DNA of 64,000 nt from Ligilactobacillus ubinensis (GTDB lineage Bacteria > Bacillota > Bacilli > Lactobacillales > Lactobacillaceae), in contig NZ_JAIULA010000010.1 of the NCBI RefSeq assembly GCF_024160875.1, positions 26,560 to 90,559 of the forward strand. The letters run 5' to 3'. This document shows, one piece after another, positions 32,435-42,435 of this stretch (the first letter of the stretch is position 1; the number at the start of each line of letters is the position of its first letter). A program made the position numbers and the translations under genes. The notes beneath the pieces are model-generated. The model was given only the letters and a program-made list of their open reading frames with translations, ran no database searches and was not told the DNA's origin.

Positions 32435-34114
32435 TTATTCAACTGATATTAGATATGAATACACTGGTTGGTTTCCAGCATGAATTTCAACTTCAACATC
32501 TTCATCAATTTCTTCAACTGCATCCTTGATAGCAATAGCCTCTTGCTTAGAACCTTCTTCGCCATAAATAATTGTGATAATCTCACTATCTTCATCTAAC
32601 ATTTGCTTAACCATTTCAATAGCGGCATCTTTTTGCTTCAAATTTGTAGCGACTATTTTTCCATCGACTATTCCCATATAATCGTCTTTTTTGATTTCGC
32701 GTCCCTCAATAGTTGTATCTCTCACGGCTATCGTTACTTGCCCTGATTTAACTCCATCAAGTTCAGAAAGCATTGCTTCTTTATTAGCAGCTAAATCTGC
32801 ATCTTTATCAAAGCCTAGCATCGCAGATAAACCTTGCGTAATCGTTGTAGTTGGAATAACTTCTACTGGCATCTCAGCCACTTGTGCTGCTTGTTTTGCA
32901 GCCATGAAAATATTTTTATTATTCGGTAAAATTAATACTTTTTTAGCATTTGTTTTTTTGATTGCATCTACTATGTCCTGTGTGCTAGGATTCATTGTTT
33001 GTCCACCACTTAAAATATAAGTAACACCCAAGCTCTTAAATAATTGTGAAATACCTTCTCCAGAAGCGATTGCGATTACACCATAATCACCCGTTAAATC
33101 TTCATTAACTTGTACTTTATCATCTTCATCATGTTCTAAAATTGTTTCATGCTGTAAGCGCATATTATCAACTTTAACTTTAATTAAAGATCCATATTCT
33201 TGCCCAAATGACAAAACTTCTCCTGGATGTTCTGTATGAACATGCACTTTAACAACTTCATCATCTGCAATTACTAATAAAGAATCACCTTTTTGTGCTA
33301 AATAATCACGAAAGCTATCATAATCAAATTGATGTTCCACTAGGCGCCCTGCACCTAAACGAACCATAATTTCTGTACAATAACCATATTTAATATCCTC
33401 TGTACTCAATTGGCTCTGGACACTTTTATGGTGTTCAGCATTAACCATCTCATCCATTTCTACAACTGATGGTTGATGCATATCTTCTTTTCGCTCATTT
33501 CCAGTTAAAGCATCATAAAAACCTTGATAGACAAATGTTAACCCCTGTCCACCTGAATCGACCACACCAACTTCTTTTAAAACAGGTAACAAATCTGGTG
33601 TGGTCTGCAAAGCTGCATCAGCAGCCTTATACGCAGCTTCCATAACTACTATTACATCATCACTATTTTTAACAGCTTTTCTTGCTGCTTCAGCTGCCAT
33701 TCTAGCCACCGTTAGAATTGTCCCTTCGGTTGGCTTCATAACAGCTTTATAGGCTGTCTCTACCCCTGCAGATAAAGCCTGTGCTAAATCTTTAGCGTTA
33801 AGCGCATCTTTTTTTGCAACATTTTTACTAAAGCCACGAAAAATTTGAGATAAAATAACACCTGAATTACCTCGGGCCCCCATCAACAAACCTTTAGCAA
33901 GAAAATTAGCTAAACTTCCTACACTTGTTGTAGTAGCTTCAGATACGTATTTTTCCCCACTAGCTAATGATAAGCTCATATTCGTTCCGGTATCTCCATC
34001 TGGTACAGGAAATACATTGAGTGAGTTAATAAATTCCGCATTACTACTTAATCTCTTCGAACTAACTGAAATCATCTTGCGAAATTCTGTTTCAGTAATT
34101 TTTGTAACTTTCAA
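32435..34114 (-). CDS. fakA: Fatty-acid kinase catalytic subunit FakA (YloV/DAK2)
   Basis: A 559-residue protein: an N-terminal DAK2 kinase domain (NVFPVPDGDTGTNMSLSLAS, GARGNSGVILSQIFRGF), a middle domain and a C-terminal DegV-like part. It phosphorylates free fatty acids bound to FakB for use by PlsY. The start is a TTG at 34114 behind AAGGAGGAAAGTTTGCT; an upstream ATG would include asp23 overlap and extra residues. It follows the Asp23 gene as in most Firmicutes. Confidence 0.93.
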   Translation of the reverse strand: MKVTKITETEFRKMISVSSKRLSSNAEFINSLNVFPVPDGDTGTNMSLSLASGEKYVSEATTTSVGSLANFLAKGLLMGARGNSGVILSQIFRGFSKNVAKKDALNAKDLAQALSAGVETAYKAVMKPTEGTILTVARMAAEAARKAVKNSDDVIVVMEAAYKAADAALQTTPDLLPVLKEVGVVDSGGQGLTFVYQGFYDALTGNERKEDMHQPSVVEMDEMVNAEHHKSVQSQLSTEDIKYGYCTEIMVRLGAGRLVEHQFDYDSFRDYLAQKGDSLLVIADDEVVKVHVHTEHPGEVLSFGQEYGSLIKVKVDNMRLQHETILEHDEDDKVQVNEDLTGDYGVIAIASGEGISQLFKSLGVTYILSGGQTMNPSTQDIVDAIKKTNAKKVLILPNNKNIFMAAKQAAQVAEMPVEVIPTTTITQGLSAMLGFDKDADLAANKEAMLSELDGVKSGQVTIAVRDTTIEGREIKKDDYMGIVDGKIVATNLKQKDAAIEMVKQMLDEDSEIITIIYGEEGSKQEAIAIKDAVEEIDEDVEVEIHAGNQPVYSYLISVE

Positions 34115-34145
34115 AGCAAACTTTCCTCCTTGGTTCTCCATGATT

Positions 34146-34508
34146 TTAATCTTCAATCACCCGCACGCCTTGCACAATGACGTTTACAGATTTTGCTGTT
34201 ACTCCAAGCATGGATCCCAAATTATACTTGACTTTTTCTTGAACATTACGACAAACTTCTGAAATTTTGGTTCCATATCCGGCGATAATATAAACATCGA
34301 TTGCTACACCTTCTTCTTCTTGGCGCACAACAACCCCCTTGGAATAGTTATCACGTTTTAATATTCCATTCAAATTATCTCGGATTTGGTTTTTACTTGC
34401 CATTCCAACAATTCCAAAGATTTCCGTAGCAGCACCGCCCACAACAGTAGCAATAACATCGTTACTGATATCAATATTACCAAATTGATTTTGAATCTTC
34501 ACAGCCAT
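34146..34508 (-). CDS. Asp23/Gls24-family envelope stress protein (YloU)
   Basis: A 120-residue protein of the Asp23 family: GNIDISNDVIATVVGGAATE, FGIVGMASKN, GVAIDVYIIAGYGTKISEVC and VQEKVKYNLGSMLGVTAKSV. These proteins sit at the membrane and are linked to cell-wall homeostasis. It lies 31 bp before fakA and probably shares its transcript. GGAGG in the upstream sequence CTAAGGAGGCTATGTTTA gives the start. Confidence 0.93.
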   Translation of the reverse strand: MAVKIQNQFGNIDISNDVIATVVGGAATEIFGIVGMASKNQIRDNLNGILKRDNYSKGVVVRQEEEGVAIDVYIIAGYGTKISEVCRNVQEKVKYNLGSMLGVTAKSVNVIVQGVRVIED

Positions 34509-34789
34509 TAAACATAGCCTCCTTAGTTTTCCAGATAATCATATTAATATTTTATCATAGTCCGTATTTAAAAAAAAGCTGACGTGCTTTTTGCCTAGAC
34601 ATCTTATAACTATATATACTTCAATTATAATAATACCAAACCTACTTAATTTAGCAATATTTTTAACTGACAAGTATTTTTTCTTTACAGGTTTTTCTTG
34701 CATTTGCACGCTATCTATGATAATTTTATTTAGTGAGTGAGTAAAATAATTACTCAATAAATCTGTATTTGATTAGGAGGAAATTAATC

Positions 34790-34975
34790 ATGGCAAAAGA
34801 TTTCATTACAGGCCGTAAAACAACTTTTGGCAAAAAACGTTCACACGCTTTAAACCAAACAAACCGTAGCTGGAAACCAAATTTGCAAAAGGTTCGTATC
34901 TTAGTTGATGGTAAGCCTAAAAGAGTTTGGGTTTCAACACGTGCATTAAAATCCGGTAAAGTTACTCGCGTTTAA
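34790..34975 (+). CDS. rpmB: 50S ribosomal protein L28
   Basis: A 61-residue protein starting [20 protein letters not shown] and ending [17 protein letters not shown]. The ATG at 34790 follows GATTAGGAGGAAATTAATC; a longer frame seven codons upstream is rejected. It faces away from the asp23-fakA operon, the normal arrangement in lactobacilli. It has no CxxC zinc pairs, so it is the zinc-independent form. Confidence 0.96.
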   Translation: MAKDFITGRKTTFGKKRSHALNQTNRSWKPNLQKVRILVDGKPKRVWVSTRALKSGKVTRV

Positions 34976-35001
34976 TTGCTAACTATTATTTTAATGAACA
35001 T

Positions 35002-35040
35002 ATAGGGTAGATTGACTATTATTTTCTCAATCTACCCTAT
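35002..35040. terminator. Bidirectional terminator between rpmB and thiN
   Basis: ATAGGGTAGATTGA pairs with TCAATCTACCCTAT, a 14-bp perfect stem with T-rich flanks on both sides, suited to the two convergent genes. Confidence 0.85.
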
Positions 35041-35054
35041 TTCTATGTTTCATT

Positions 35055-35714
35055 TTAATCAGTACTTTGAATTACACAAACAACTCCTGATGAGAAGCCA
35101 AATGTCCCTGTTGCTCCCATAAATTCATTACTAGCAAGCGAAACAGGTTCATTAAAATCAGTTTTAGTAAGTCGATATTTTTCATCTACTAACGTTAAAC
35201 TTTTAACCGCTGTTAGTGGTATAAACGCTAGATATTTCTTATCTAGCTCTTTTTCAATAATATAGGTTCCTGGTAAATAAAATCTAACGCTATTTTGACG
35301 ATCAATTAACTCAATTTTAGGCGCAATTTTTTTAAATTCATCTGCTAAAACAAAGAAAATATTAGACAGTAGGTGATCTAAGCGTCCACCTGTTGCACCA
35401 TAGATTCTTATTACAGATGCATGTGGAAAATATTGATTACTTAATCGCACAGCTAATTGCGTGTCCGTATCATCTTTTTCAGAACGTGAACTAATGATTT
35501 TTTGACTCTTAATTTGTACTAAAAACTGCTCCGCATTATCTGAAGAATCAAAATCTCCAATTGATAAACTTGGATTTATTCCTATTCTACAAAGTGTTAC
35601 CGCCCCATAATCTGCGCCTACCCACACATCAGGAGCTTTAGTTGACAATACAATTTGCGCAAAATTATCTGGTAATTGTTCTTTCGGTCCTCCAACTAAG
35701 ATATTAATCTCCAT
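35055..35714 (-). CDS. thiN: Thiamine pyrophosphokinase
   Basis: A 219-residue enzyme making thiamine diphosphate from thiamine. VWVGADYGAVTLCRIGINPS, LSIGDFDS and SRSEKDDTDTQLAVRL form the substrate site, and GATGGRLDHLLSNIF follows. The ATG at 35714 overlaps the end of rpe by 11 bp, agreeing with MEINILVGGPKE; a longer frame adds six unlikely residues. Confidence 0.93.
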   Translation of the reverse strand: MEINILVGGPKEQLPDNFAQIVLSTKAPDVWVGADYGAVTLCRIGINPSLSIGDFDSSDNAEQFLVQIKSQKIISSRSEKDDTDTQLAVRLSNQYFPHASVIRIYGATGGRLDHLLSNIFFVLADEFKKIAPKIELIDRQNSVRFYLPGTYIIEKELDKKYLAFIPLTAVKSLTLVDEKYRLTKTDFNEPVSLASNEFMGATGTFGFSSGVVCVIQSTD

Positions 35715-36360
35715 TAATTTGTGCCGCCTCACGTAATATGGCTACCTGCTTAGTAGGATCTTGTGCATTAAAAACAAATGATCCCGCCACAGCTACTGTC
35801 GCTCCAACTGCGGCAACTTTTTTAATTGTTTGGTCGTTAATTCCTCCATCTACTTCAATCTCATATTTATAACCATGTTGCGCTTTTAAGTGAGCAAGTT
35901 CTTTTACTTTACCAACTGTCTCTTCTAAGAAAGCCTGTCCACCCATTCCTGGATCTACAGTCATTATTAAAACTTGATCTACCATACCTAAAACTTCTGT
36001 TATCGCTGTGATTGGTGTCCCCGGGTTAATAACAACCCCTGCTTTTGCGCTAGTTTTTTTTATATGACTTAACACGCGGTGAATATGCGGTGTTGCTTCA
36101 ACATGAACTCCTATAATATCAGCACCTGCCTGAGCAAATGAATCAATATACTTGTCTGGATTTTCAACCATTAAATGACAATCAAAAACTTGCTCAGAAT
36201 GCTTACGTAATGCCTGTACAACATTAGCACCAAAGGTCAAATCATCTACAAAGTGACCATCCATTATATCAATATGAAGATATTCTGCATTCGCTACCTT
36301 TTTTATATCTGTTTCTAAATTTGCAAAATCTGCACTTAAAATTGATGGTGCAATTTTCAT
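35704..36360 (-). CDS. rpe: Ribulose-phosphate 3-epimerase
   Basis: A TIM-barrel enzyme of the pentose phosphate pathway. MKIAPSILSADFANLE, LHIDIMDGHFVDDLTFG, DCHLMVENP, MTVDPGMGGQAFLEETVGKV and EVDGGINDQTI are all family signatures with metal ligands. The ATG at 36360 has AAGGAGCGATTGAAA in front. 218 residues. It lies between rsgA and thiN as in other Firmicutes. Confidence 0.95.
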   Translation of the reverse strand: MKIAPSILSADFANLETDIKKVANAEYLHIDIMDGHFVDDLTFGANVVQALRKHSEQVFDCHLMVENPDKYIDSFAQAGADIIGVHVEATPHIHRVLSHIKKTSAKAGVVINPGTPITAITEVLGMVDQVLIMTVDPGMGGQAFLEETVGKVKELAHLKAQHGYKYEIEVDGGINDQTIKKVAAVGATVAVAGSFVFNAQDPTKQVAILREAAQINGD

Positions 36361-36378
36361 TTTCAATCGCTCCTTACT

Positions 36379-37263
36379 TTAATACTTTGGTTTTTGGTTC
36401 AAAATCATTTTATGAAATTGTAAGTAATTATCATATCGACTAGCAAGAATCTTCTCCTGAGTAACAGCATCTTTAACTGCACACTTAGGTTCATTTACAT
36501 GTAAGCAACCTCTAAATTTACATTTTGCCGCTAGTCTTCGAAACTCAGGATAAAGCTTAGGTAATTCTTCTTTAGTTATTCCAAGAATATCAAAAGAAGA
36601 AAAGCCAGGCGTATCAGCTAATAAACTTTCCGCAATTGGCAATAAAGTTGTCTTTCTCGTTGTATGTTTTCCGCGGCTTAATGCCTTTGAAATTTCGCCG
36701 GTATTTAAATTCAATTTTGGATCTAGTTTGTTAAGTAATGTTGATTTACCTGCACCTGTTTGCCCCATAAATACAACTATTTGTTTTTTTAATGCATCTA
36801 ATAACCTAGCATAGCTAGTTTCTTCAAAATGCTCGCTATTCCAAAAAGTCTGATACAGTTGGTTATAATATTCTATAATTACTTGCATTTTTGAAGTCTC
36901 TGTATCATCCAATAAGTCAAATTTTGAAAAATACAAAATAGGCTTAATGTTATTCATCTCTAGCATTAATAGTTGTCTATCTAAAAGATTACTAGAAAAT
37001 GTCGGCTCTATACACGCTGTTACCACAACAGCTGCATCTACATTAGCAACTGGAGGCCGAATTAATTCGTTTTTACGTGGATATATTTTTAATATATAAC
37101 CTTCTTTTGGCTTATCAGCTTTTAAATCTACCCAATCCCCCACTAATGGCGTTTTTCCTTTCTTTCGAAAGTTTCCTCGCGCTCGTGTTCGATATTCAAT
37201 ACCATCTTCTCCCATTACATCGTAATAACCGCTAAGAGATTGCCTAATTTGTCCTTTTACCAA
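36379..37263 (-). CDS. rsgA: Ribosome small-subunit GTPase RsgA
   Basis: A 294-residue circularly permuted GTPase that tests late 30S maturation. The order is OB fold (1-70), then YFSKFDLLDD (G4), GQTGAGKSTLLNKL (G1), GKHTTRKTTLLP (G2), ADTPGFSSFD (G3) and a zinc region CKFRGCLHVNEPKCAVKDAV. It lies between the PrkC kinase gene and rpe, 12 bp from the latter. Confidence 0.95.
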   Translation of the reverse strand: MVKGQIRQSLSGYYDVMGEDGIEYRTRARGNFRKKGKTPLVGDWVDLKADKPKEGYILKIYPRKNELIRPPVANVDAAVVVTACIEPTFSSNLLDRQLLMLEMNNIKPILYFSKFDLLDDTETSKMQVIIEYYNQLYQTFWNSEHFEETSYARLLDALKKQIVVFMGQTGAGKSTLLNKLDPKLNLNTGEISKALSRGKHTTRKTTLLPIAESLLADTPGFSSFDILGITKEELPKLYPEFRRLAAKCKFRGCLHVNEPKCAVKDAVTQEKILASRYDNYLQFHKMILNQKPKY

Positions 37264-37335
37264 ATAATTGACCTACCTTTCTCATCACAGTTTACTAAAA
37301 TTTTAACGATTGTGCCAGTTAAATACCAAAATTAT

Positions 37336-37413
37336 AAAAAAAGAAGTATTTGTCTCAACCAATCTAAAAAAATTATTTTTCAAATTAAAGTTGAGATTAA
37401 AATACTTCTTTAT
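37336..37413 (-). terminator. Large terminator after prkC
   Basis: AAAGAAGTATTT and AATACTTCTTT arms, plus inner CTCAAC/GTTGAG pairing, form a long hairpin followed by seven T on the leftward strand. Confidence 0.75.
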
Positions 37414-37435
37414 CACTTACTTAACTACGTTTATA

Positions 37436-39352
37436 TTAATGAGATACATTATCATTTTCAGCAATTGTTTGACCATCACGAACCACTTTATATTTACCAA
37501 TTTCATTTGGCTTTAACGTAAACGTCAATGTAAAATTAGTATCTTGCGTTATACTTGCTGTTTGATAAACATCACTAAAAGAATGTGAGTCATCTGATAA
37601 ATAAATTTGAACTTTGTTTGTCGAACTAGTCGTTGAAGCATATGGAACTGTAACATCAAAACTAAAAGTTGTTGCTCCTGAGCTAGTTGTCGAAGTACTT
37701 GTACTTGATGAATCACTATTATTGGATTTTGCAATAACAACTGTTAGTGCATCACCTGAAGTAACTTTCGTACCTGCACTAGGTGTTTGACTGATAACTA
37801 ATCCAGACATTGATGAACTAGACTCTTCTTCAGTAACCGTTAATTCTAAGCCCAAATCTTTTGCATAATCTTGGACACTTTTTTCTGTATAGTTTGTTAA
37901 ATCACGTATTTTTTCACTTTTAGCACCTGCACTTACTGTAAAAACAACATTTGTACTATTTAAAGTAACCTTTTTTGATGCCGATATACTTTGTGAAATA
38001 ATATGCCCTTTGGCGATTTTATTTGAGTAACTACTTGTTTTAGTTACATTAACATCTTTTTTCCTAAGCTTTTTAGCCACGGTATCATAAGACTGACCTT
38101 CATAATCTCCAAACTTAACCTTCTGTTCACCTTTAGATAAAACTATATCAACCGTACCATTTTGCTTGACAACAGTATTTGCACTTGGATCTGTAGTAAT
38201 GATCTGACCATAATAATAGCGATCACTATATCTTTTAGTTACTTTTCCAATCTTTAACCTTTCATCTTCCAAACTTTCTTTTGCTTCTGTTTGTGTCATT
38301 CCCCTTAAATCAGGAATTTTCACTTCTTTTGGTGTGCTAAAAAGATACACCAAAAAAGCACCAACACATAATAATAACAATGCTATCCCAACTGTAACTA
38401 TTTTTCTTTTCTTAGTCCATTTTTTCTTATTTTTAGTAGCAACTGTTTTTGTCTCATTTAAGTTTGGCAATACCATCGTTTGATCGTTATCGCCTTGACT
38501 AGTAGGTTGCCATCTACTCTCATTTGCTCGTGTTGGCGCTAACACAGTAGCAAGATCTTTTGCCATTGCATCAACATCTTGATAGCGATCATGTAAGTTC
38601 TTTGCCGTTGCACATAATATAACATTTTCCAGTGCTTGTGGAACTTTTTCATCATATATACGCACTGAAGGCATTTCACTTTGGTAATGTTTTAAAGCTA
38701 TTGAAACAGCTGTTTCTCCTTCATATGGAACATGGCCCGTAAGCATCTCAAACATAATTATTCCTAAAGAATAGATGTCTGACTGCTTTGTTATTACACT
38801 TCCACGTGCCTGTTCTGGTGAAATATAGTGCACTGATCCCATTAAAGTATTCGTTCTTGTTAATGTATCCTCAGCAACTGCTACAGCAATCCCAAAATCT
38901 GTTATTTTAACGTCACCATTATTATCAATTAGTATGTTTTGTGGTTTTAAATCGCGATGAATAATACCATGTTCATGTGCCTCACTAACAGCAGTTAAAA
39001 TTTGTTGCATAATTTCTACAACTCGTTGATATGAAAAGGGAAAGTTCTTATTGATATATTCTTTTAGATCTGTTCCAGGAACATACTCCATCACCAAATA
39101 CTGTAGTCCATTTTTTTCACTAATATCATAAATATTAACAATATGTGGATTTGATAGTTCTGTAAGAGCTCGTGCTTCTCTGTGAAAGCGTCTCAAAGCG
39201 TTAGAGTCATCCCGCAAATCTAACCGTAATATTTTAATTGCTACTTCTCGATTCAAAAATATATCTTTTGCAAGATATACTGTGGCCATCCCACCTTCTC
39301 CAAGCGTTCGGATAATTTTGTAGCGTTCATTTAATACATATCCAGCTCGCAT
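37436..39352 (-). CDS. prkC: PASTA-domain Ser/Thr kinase PrkC/StkP
   Basis: A 638-residue membrane kinase. The kinase domain (1-270) has LGEGGMATVYLAKD, Lys40, HRDLKPQN with D134, and DFG at 152. One transmembrane helix lies at about 342-362. Outside are three PASTA domains (about 365-560), fewer than some relatives have. A Ser/Thr spacer and a C-terminal beta domain follow. It senses muropeptides or lipid II and controls growth and wall synthesis. Its start overlaps the phosphatase stop by one base. Confidence 0.95.
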   Translation of the reverse strand: MRAGYVLNERYKIIRTLGEGGMATVYLAKDIFLNREVAIKILRLDLRDDSNALRRFHREARALTELSNPHIVNIYDISEKNGLQYLVMEYVPGTDLKEYINKNFPFSYQRVVEIMQQILTAVSEAHEHGIIHRDLKPQNILIDNNGDVKITDFGIAVAVAEDTLTRTNTLMGSVHYISPEQARGSVITKQSDIYSLGIIMFEMLTGHVPYEGETAVSIALKHYQSEMPSVRIYDEKVPQALENVILCATAKNLHDRYQDVDAMAKDLATVLAPTRANESRWQPTSQGDNDQTMVLPNLNETKTVATKNKKKWTKKRKIVTVGIALLLLCVGAFLVYLFSTPKEVKIPDLRGMTQTEAKESLEDERLKIGKVTKRYSDRYYYGQIITTDPSANTVVKQNGTVDIVLSKGEQKVKFGDYEGQSYDTVAKKLRKKDVNVTKTSSYSNKIAKGHIISQSISASKKVTLNSTNVVFTVSAGAKSEKIRDLTNYTEKSVQDYAKDLGLELTVTEEESSSSMSGLVISQTPSAGTKVTSGDALTVVIAKSNNSDSSSTSTSTTSSGATTFSFDVTVPYASTTSSTNKVQIYLSDDSHSFSDVYQTASITQDTNFTLTFTLKPNEIGKYKVVRDGQTIAENDNVSH

Positions 39353-40098
39353 TAGTCACTCACCTCGCGATCTAAATGCATTAGCAATAATGTAATATTA
39401 TCCGACCCACCAGCTGCATTAGCACTCTTAATTAGTTTCTGACACTTTGAAGTTAACGATAGATTCTTATCTTTTACAACATCTTGCAGTTGATCATTAG
39501 TCAACATATTAGTTAAACCATCACTACATAGCAATATATAATCATCTTTTTGAATTGCAAAACTATTAATATCTAATTTTGCAGCATTAGAAATACCTAA
39601 TGTACGTGTAATTATGTTTTTTTGAGGATGATTGCGTGCTTCTTCAGCACTAATTTCACCACGTTTTACCAATTCATTAACCAATGAGTGATCTTCTGTC
39701 AACTGTGACAACTTGCCTTCTCGTAAAAGATAGCCTCGGCTATCACCAATATTAGCTAATACAAAGCTATCTTTAAAAACTAGCACACAGACAAGGGTCG
39801 TTCCCATACCATTTAAATCATAATACTGATCCGCACGCTTTAAAATCATCTCATTTTCGTATTTAGCACTATTTTCTAACCAGAATATTGCTTTTTGCAA
39901 GTCTTCAAAATTGGTTTGTTCAAATTGATATCCCAAGTGAGAAACAGCCATTTCCGAAGCAACCTCTCCACCTTGATGTCCACCTAAACCGTCTGCTACA
40001 ATTGCAAAAATAACACCAGCTTTATTTTTAAAATAGCCTACACTATCTTCATTTTTTTCACGAGCACGTCCAACATCACTTTGATATGCTATATCCAT
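39352..40098 (-). CDS. stp: PP2C-type Ser/Thr phosphatase Stp/PrpC
   Basis: A 248-residue PPM phosphatase that reverses PrkC action. MDIAYQSDVGRAREKNEDSV, FAIVADGLGGHQGGEVASEM, LANIGDSRGYLL, CSDGLTNML and GGSDNITLLLM hold the Asp and Gly metal-site residues. The ATG at 40098, after TTGGGAGCTAAAA, is preferred over an upstream start that would overlap rsmB. The prkC pairing is universal in Firmicutes. Confidence 0.95.
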   Translation of the reverse strand: MDIAYQSDVGRAREKNEDSVGYFKNKAGVIFAIVADGLGGHQGGEVASEMAVSHLGYQFEQTNFEDLQKAIFWLENSAKYENEMILKRADQYYDLNGMGTTLVCVLVFKDSFVLANIGDSRGYLLREGKLSQLTEDHSLVNELVKRGEISAEEARNHPQKNIITRTLGISNAAKLDINSFAIQKDDYILLCSDGLTNMLTNDQLQDVVKDKNLSLTSKCQKLIKSANAAGGSDNITLLLMHLDREVSD

Positions 40099-40126
40099 TT
40101 TTAGCTCCCAACCAACAGCCTCATCG

Positions 40127-41476
40127 TTATTTCTTGCGTAAAGTTGCAATAAAGAAACCATCTGATAAATAGTCATCTGGATATATTGTTAATCCTAATT
40201 CTTCTCTCGTTTCTTTAATTTCATTGGCTGTTTTTGTTTTAATCTGTTCAAAATCAGAATGTCTCTTTAAAAAAGCATCAATTACCATTTGATTTTCTGT
40301 ATTTAAAATTGTGCAAGTACTATATGTTAGATATCCCCCTTTTTTTAAGGTTGGAGCAACAGCATCTAAAATGGCTGCTTGAATTTTTTGTAGATTCAAC
40401 GAATCTTCTTTTGTCTTCATATACTTTATTTCTGGTTTGCGTCGTATTAATCCTATACCAGAACATGGTGCATCAACAAGTATTTTATCAAAACTTTCTA
40501 TAGAAAATTCACTTTGAACATTGCGTGCATCTAATTTTTGTGCTGCAACTCGTGTTGCTACACCTAATCTTTTGGCATTTTTTTCTATTAATTTTACTTT
40601 ATGAGCATGGATATCTAATGCACAGACACAGCCCTCTTTTTTCTCATCAAGTTCCATTGCAATTTGAGTGGTTTTGCCACCAGGAGCCGCACAAGCATCT
40701 AGCACATAATCACTTGCGCAAATTTGCATAGATTCAACTGCAAGCATTGCACTTTCATCTTGAACTATAATCTTGCCTTGTTTAAATGCCTTGCTATCTG
40801 GTGCAAAGCCCTTATTAAAATGCAATGCAAGTGGTGTAAGAGTACTTTGATTTATATCGTAACCCTCTGTTGCTAAGTCTTGTATAACTTTGGATATGCT
40901 TGTTTTGGCTAAATTAACACGAACACTTTGCTGAGGCACCTGGTTGATAGTCGCCAAAATGTTTCTCGTCTTTTTTATCCCCACTTGCGTAATTAATTCT
41001 TCCACTAGCCACATAGGTGTGCTTGATGAAATACTAAGTTGATCTTTCTCATTTTTAATCTCTGTTAAAGGTGGAACTCCATGTCGTTTCAAACTATGCA
41101 ATATTCCTGTTACATATTTACGGATTCCTTCATGTCCACGGGCTTTGGCAATTTCTATACTTTCATTAAAAATAGCTCGTACTGGTATTTTATCTAAATA
41201 TTCCATCTGATAAATTGCCGAAAGTAACAACATTTCTACCCAAAAATCTATTTTTTTAGTTTTCTTTATAAATGGGGCTAAATAATATTCAAGTGTTAAT
41301 CTATTTTGAATCACACCATACACAATATTGGTTAATAGATGTGCATCTCGATCAGATAACCGCTGCTTTAAGATTATTTGATTTAAGCCCAAGTTAGAAT
41401 ATGTTCCTTGTTGCAAAACATTAGTTAATAATTCTACCGCTAAATAACGAGGTGTTTGTTTAATATTTTTATTCAT
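40127..41476 (-). CDS. rsmB: 16S rRNA (cytosine-967-C5)-methyltransferase
   Basis: A 449-residue enzyme. The N-terminal NusB-like domain (1-130) contains YLAVELLTNVLQQGTYSNLG. The SAM-binding domain has VLDACAAPGGKTTQIAMEL, KILVDAPCSGIGLIRRKPEI (catalytic Cys in PCSG) and GGYLTYSTCTI (second Cys). It overlaps fmt by 8 bp. Confidence 0.95.
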   Translation of the reverse strand: MNKNIKQTPRYLAVELLTNVLQQGTYSNLGLNQIILKQRLSDRDAHLLTNIVYGVIQNRLTLEYYLAPFIKKTKKIDFWVEMLLLSAIYQMEYLDKIPVRAIFNESIEIAKARGHEGIRKYVTGILHSLKRHGVPPLTEIKNEKDQLSISSSTPMWLVEELITQVGIKKTRNILATINQVPQQSVRVNLAKTSISKVIQDLATEGYDINQSTLTPLALHFNKGFAPDSKAFKQGKIIVQDESAMLAVESMQICASDYVLDACAAPGGKTTQIAMELDEKKEGCVCALDIHAHKVKLIEKNAKRLGVATRVAAQKLDARNVQSEFSIESFDKILVDAPCSGIGLIRRKPEIKYMKTKEDSLNLQKIQAAILDAVAPTLKKGGYLTYSTCTILNTENQMVIDAFLKRHSDFEQIKTKTANEIKETREELGLTIYPDDYLSDGFFIATLRKK

Positions 41477-42422
41477 CCATAATAATCCTTTGACCTTGTT
41501 TTATTTCTTTACCTACACCATTTAAGTAATCCGTCACCTTTAAACGTGGCTTGCCAGCTGGTTGTAGCTCATTTATTTTGTATATACTTCCATTTGCACC
41601 AGCTACATGTAATTCATGCTTGGTTACTAGTTCAACTGTTCCAGCTGGATCCTTTGTTTTAACATCCAGCGGGGTAATGTTCCAAAGCTTCGTACGCTTA
41701 CCATTCATATTAGGAAAATATGCACCAGGCGCTGGACGTAATGCCCTAATCTTCCAATCCAATTGTTTGGCATCCATCATAAGTGTTAACATTTCTTCTT
41801 CCGGTTTAATCGTAGGTGAGAACACCACCTTTGTTTCATCTTGCTTTTTCGCATTAATTTTACCTGTCATTAACTTAGGAATTGTTTCTAATAAAACATC
41901 ACGACCTAAGATACTCATTTTAGCAAAAATTGAAGCATTATCATCATCAATTTCAATTGGAAGAGTTGCTTGGGCTAACATATCGCCCGCATCCATCTTT
42001 TTAATCATATAAATGATTGTCACACCTGTTTTTTTATCTCCATTCATTATTGCATATTGTACAGGTGCTCCTCCACGATACTTAGGCAATAATGAACCAT
42101 GAACATTAATAGCCGCATGTTTAGCCGCTGCTATTAATTTATCAGGTAAGAACTGTCCAAATGCAGCTGTTACAATTAAATCTGGTGCAATTTCTATTAT
42201 ACGTTGCATTTCAAAACTGCCACTCATTTTTTGCGGCTGCAAAACTTCAATCCCATATTTAACTGCTATTTTCTTCACTGGAGAAGCTGTTAAAACATGT
42301 TTTCTTCCCACTGGCCTATCTGGTTGTGTCACCACCGCTTTAATGTCATAATTCTTTTCAATTAACCCTTCTAGAATTACAGCTGCAAACTGTGGTGTCC
42401 CCATAAATACAATTGATGTCAT
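41469..42422 (-). CDS. fmt: Methionyl-tRNA formyltransferase
   Basis: A 317-residue enzyme adding the formyl group to initiator tRNA. MTSIVFMGTPQFAAVILEGL, AAINVHGSLLPKYRGGAPVQ and AIMNGDKKTGVTIIYM hold the catalytic Asn/His/Asp. The ATG at 42422 follows AAGGACGTGAAAAAG; 14 codons upstream in frame are rejected. It lies 13 bp after priA. Confidence 0.96.
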   Translation of the reverse strand: MTSIVFMGTPQFAAVILEGLIEKNYDIKAVVTQPDRPVGRKHVLTASPVKKIAVKYGIEVLQPQKMSGSFEMQRIIEIAPDLIVTAAFGQFLPDKLIAAAKHAAINVHGSLLPKYRGGAPVQYAIMNGDKKTGVTIIYMIKKMDAGDMLAQATLPIEIDDDNASIFAKMSILGRDVLLETIPKLMTGKINAKKQDETKVVFSPTIKPEEEMLTLMMDAKQLDWKIRALRPAPGAYFPNMNGKRTKLWNITPLDVKTKDPAGTVELVTKHELHVAGANGSIYKINELQPAGKPRLKVTDYLNGVGKEIKQGQRIIMDE

Positions 42423-42435
42423 CTTTTTCACGTCC

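Noticed and set aside
34539..34757. A 72-codon leftward frame upstream of asp23
   Set aside because: No ribosome site, Ile/Lys-biased, and it covers the rpmB promoter region.
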